This document shows positions 61,897 to 64,000 of a DNA stretch of 64,000 bases, one piece after another. The notes under the pieces are model-generated. The model was not told where the DNA came from and ran no database searches. It saw only the letters and a program-made list of their open reading frames with translations. This DNA is from Pseudoalteromonas viridis (lineage in GTDB: Bacteria > Pseudomonadota > Gammaproteobacteria > Enterobacterales > Alteromonadaceae): contig NZ_CP072425.1 of the NCBI RefSeq assembly GCF_017742995.1, forward strand, positions 1,302,001 through 1,366,000, written 5' to 3'. Numbering within the stretch: position 1 is the first letter of the stretch; each line of letters starts with the position of its first letter. Position numbers and translations under genes: made by a program.

Positions 61897-64000
61897 AACG
61901 AAGCCTGCCGACAATGTGATTAAGTATCGCTATCGTCATCATCACCGTGAATCAGGTGAGGTGGACTCTGCACTCGGACAGTGGGAGACCGTGTTATCAA
62001 GCATCCATTATAGCGGTTATACCGTCACCTTTAATTACCAGGCAGGCCCTGTGCGCAATCTGGCTTACAGCCTGGAGCCGACATCCTTGCCCATGTGGGC
62101 AAAGGCCCAGTTGACGGATATTGAGGTCTTTAAAGATTGGATGCCACTGCATTACTATGACCTGCACTTTGAAAACGGTGCCAATGGGGTACGTCAGCTC
62201 ACAAGTGTGCGGCATTGTAATAGCCCGGTGTCGCGCAGCGGCGCTCTGTGTAAACAGCCCATCCGGTTTGACTATGAAGACACCAAAACCTATCCACAGT
62301 TGAATGCCTCGCATACGCTGATAAGCGCCGGCAGCAATGAAAAGATTGTGGCAACCAGTGTGCTCGATACCGATGGCAATGGTGAGCCGGAGCTGGCCAC
62401 ACTTATTCAGCTGGAGGACACCGATAAGCATGAGTTGTGTCTGATTGACCGTGATGGTAACCAGTCTTGCCAGGTGATAGACACCAACACCCGCCTGGAG
62501 CGCGTCCAGATGATGCCGTTTGATCATGAAGGTAATGGCACTCAGGGGCTATTGATCCAGACCAGCGAATCACGCAACGATGCCAGAAGTAGGTGGGTGT
62601 ATTTCACGTTCAATGGTAATGGCTGGCAGGAGCAAGTGCTAACTGCGAGCGTTAGCATGGGGGCGGTCCGCATTGGCGATGCCAATGGCGATGGCCAGGA
62701 CGATTTAATGTATACCGGCACAACAGCATATCAGCAGCCACGCCTGGTGCTGAACCGGGACATTTTCCGAGGCTTTCATCAGGACATTGCACGTGCGCTG
62801 GAGCGCGATGCCCCATTTTATTTCATCGATATGAATTTTGACGGCAAGGCTGACCTGGTGACATCTGCCTGTTTGTCTGATGGGTGCAGTCAGGCCGGTA
62901 AGTACGACATTATTAATGTTTTTTACAATCGCTATGACCCTGCTAACCATAAACACAAATTCGAGCGGGGGTCTAATTCTTCCCAGCGTGTTGTGCACAG
63001 CAGCCTGACGCCTTTGGATGTTAATGGTGATGGCACGTTGGATCTGATGTATCAGAATCAGGACGACGACTGGGAAATTGCCCTGGTACGCCCGTCACTG
63101 GGAGAGGGACTAAGATTTGACCTGGACGGGATCATAACACTGAGCGCCCCGGACAATGTCACTATAGACAGGGACATCGCAAAGTGGCCGCCACAGCTGG
63201 CCGACCTCAATGGTGATGGCCGCACAGAGCTGTATGTAACGGGTAAAACCAATAGTAAGCAGGAGTTTGGCCTGTACCGCTATGAGTTTGACCCGGCAAC
63301 GCGCACTTTTGTGACACCAGGCAGCATGGCTTATCGCCTGGATATGGCGCCTACTTACAATAACACGGTATTTTTTGCCGATATGGACGGTGACACCATC
63401 CCTGAGCTGGTGGCTCAGAATGGCTATAAAGTGACGCAGTACGGCAGAACCTACCAGCACAGTGCTGCCGGGCGCCTGCGTACCGTTACGCAGGGCCTGG
63501 GCAATCAGACCACAATCCGTTATGGCGCTATGTCTGACCCTGCTGTGTATCGCAAAGGCGATGCGGCCGTAACCGCACAAATGCAAGCCGACAGTGGCCT
63601 GAAAGTCACCGATCTGGCGGGTGGTTCAATGTTGGTTCGTGAGGTGCAAACCAGCGCTCTGGATACCCAAACGGGTGATACAACGCTGAGTGTGACTTAT
63701 CAGTATGAAGGTGCACGGGTACAGTTTGGTGGGCGCGGCTGGCTGGGCTTTGCAGCGCTGACCACCGACACCATCAAAGACGGGCTGCGCATTGCCACGC
63801 GCACAGAGTACGAGCAAGCGTTCCCGCTCACGGGGATGCCAAAACGCACCACCAAAACCCTGTACGAAGGGGGATATGCAAGGGTACTGAGCGATGCCAT
63901 GGACCGTTATAAAGCGACGCCAGCGCAGAGTGTACCGGGCAGTATCTACCAGGTGTACAATCAGGATAGTCGCACCTGTAGCGCACGCGTCAACAGCGAT
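61832..64000 (+). CDS. SpvB/TcdB-like giant protein, continuation in the other frame (runs off the window)
   Basis: If one G is removed from the run at 61825-61830, the previous gene continues here as AGGKYYPTSWLLRQSMDSVA ... VIKYRYRHHHRE, a good SpvB-family continuation, and stays open to base 64000. It has at least six FG-GAP/VCBS-type motifs, for example LDTDGNGEPELA, GDANGDGQDDLM, IDMNFDGKADLV, LDVNGDGTLDLM, ADLNGDGRTELY and ADMDGDTIPEL. It reaches GGRGWLGFAALTTDT, which resembles the TcdB middle region. The full protein would exceed 2300 residues. Rhs repeats and a toxin C-terminus would be expected outside the window but cannot be seen. Confidence 0.85.

Overview
The window looks like chromosome of a marine gammaproteobacterium close to Pseudoalteromonas (order Alteromonadales). 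This rests on several things seen together: glyQS, fadBA, pepQ-yigZ-trkH, the trkA-rsmB-fmt-def / dprA-smg-yrdD-tsaC-hemF-aroE-yrdB-yrdA block in the order known from Gammaproteobacteria, a prolidase of the organophosphorus acid anhydrolase (OPAA) type, and the rRNA sequences. The genus is an inference from gene content and rRNA motifs; no search was run.

Layout. 1-14.9 kb: translation (glyQ, glyS), a lipoprotein, tusA, the fatty-acid oxidation operon fadBA, lytic transglycosylase slt, pepQ, yigZ, the K+ channel subunit trkH, an intergenic palindromic repeat cluster, an unknown gene and a PilZ (c-di-GMP) gene. 14.9-28.0 kb: trkA-rsmB-fmt-def on the minus strand, divergent from a LysM protein, dprA, smg, a topoisomerase-type zinc-finger protein, tsaC (with an apparent frameshift) and hemF; then a chemoreceptor with a CxxCH haem c motif, a truncated haemoglobin, aroE, yrdB and yrdA. 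28.1-41.3 kb: two tandem, nearly identical rRNA operons (16S-23S-5S, no spacer tRNA). Behind the first 5S gene lies a 216-bp tandem array of 5S 3' halves, each with its own terminator, followed by a decayed IS630 element.

41.3-55.2 kb is accessory: palindromic repeats, a MITE-like element touching a stop codon, two paralogous cysteine-patterned lipoproteins, a Fur-controlled fagA-like/fumC operon under a 41-bp palindrome, a DUF938 methyltransferase, a tight minus-strand operon (AsnC/Lrp regulator, MASE1-CHASE hybrid histidine kinase, secreted alpha/beta hydrolase, GNAT-like protein), and a plus-strand pair (PrnB/IDO-type haem protein and kynureninase-like PLP enzyme) facing a metallo-beta-lactamase-fold hydrolase.

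55.3-64.0 kb holds a translationally coupled pair of exported proteins. The first (about 547 aa) has propeller-like repeats and a Gly-Pro-Asp repeat tail. The second is a giant SpvB/TcdB-like protein with PQQ-like, DUF4214-like, SpvB and FG-GAP modules. It runs off the window and is split by a +1 shift at a G run. This pair and the 5S array are the least ordinary parts of the window. Two homopolymer-G frameshifts (in tsaC and in the SpvB gene) may be sequencing errors and should be checked before any biological reading.
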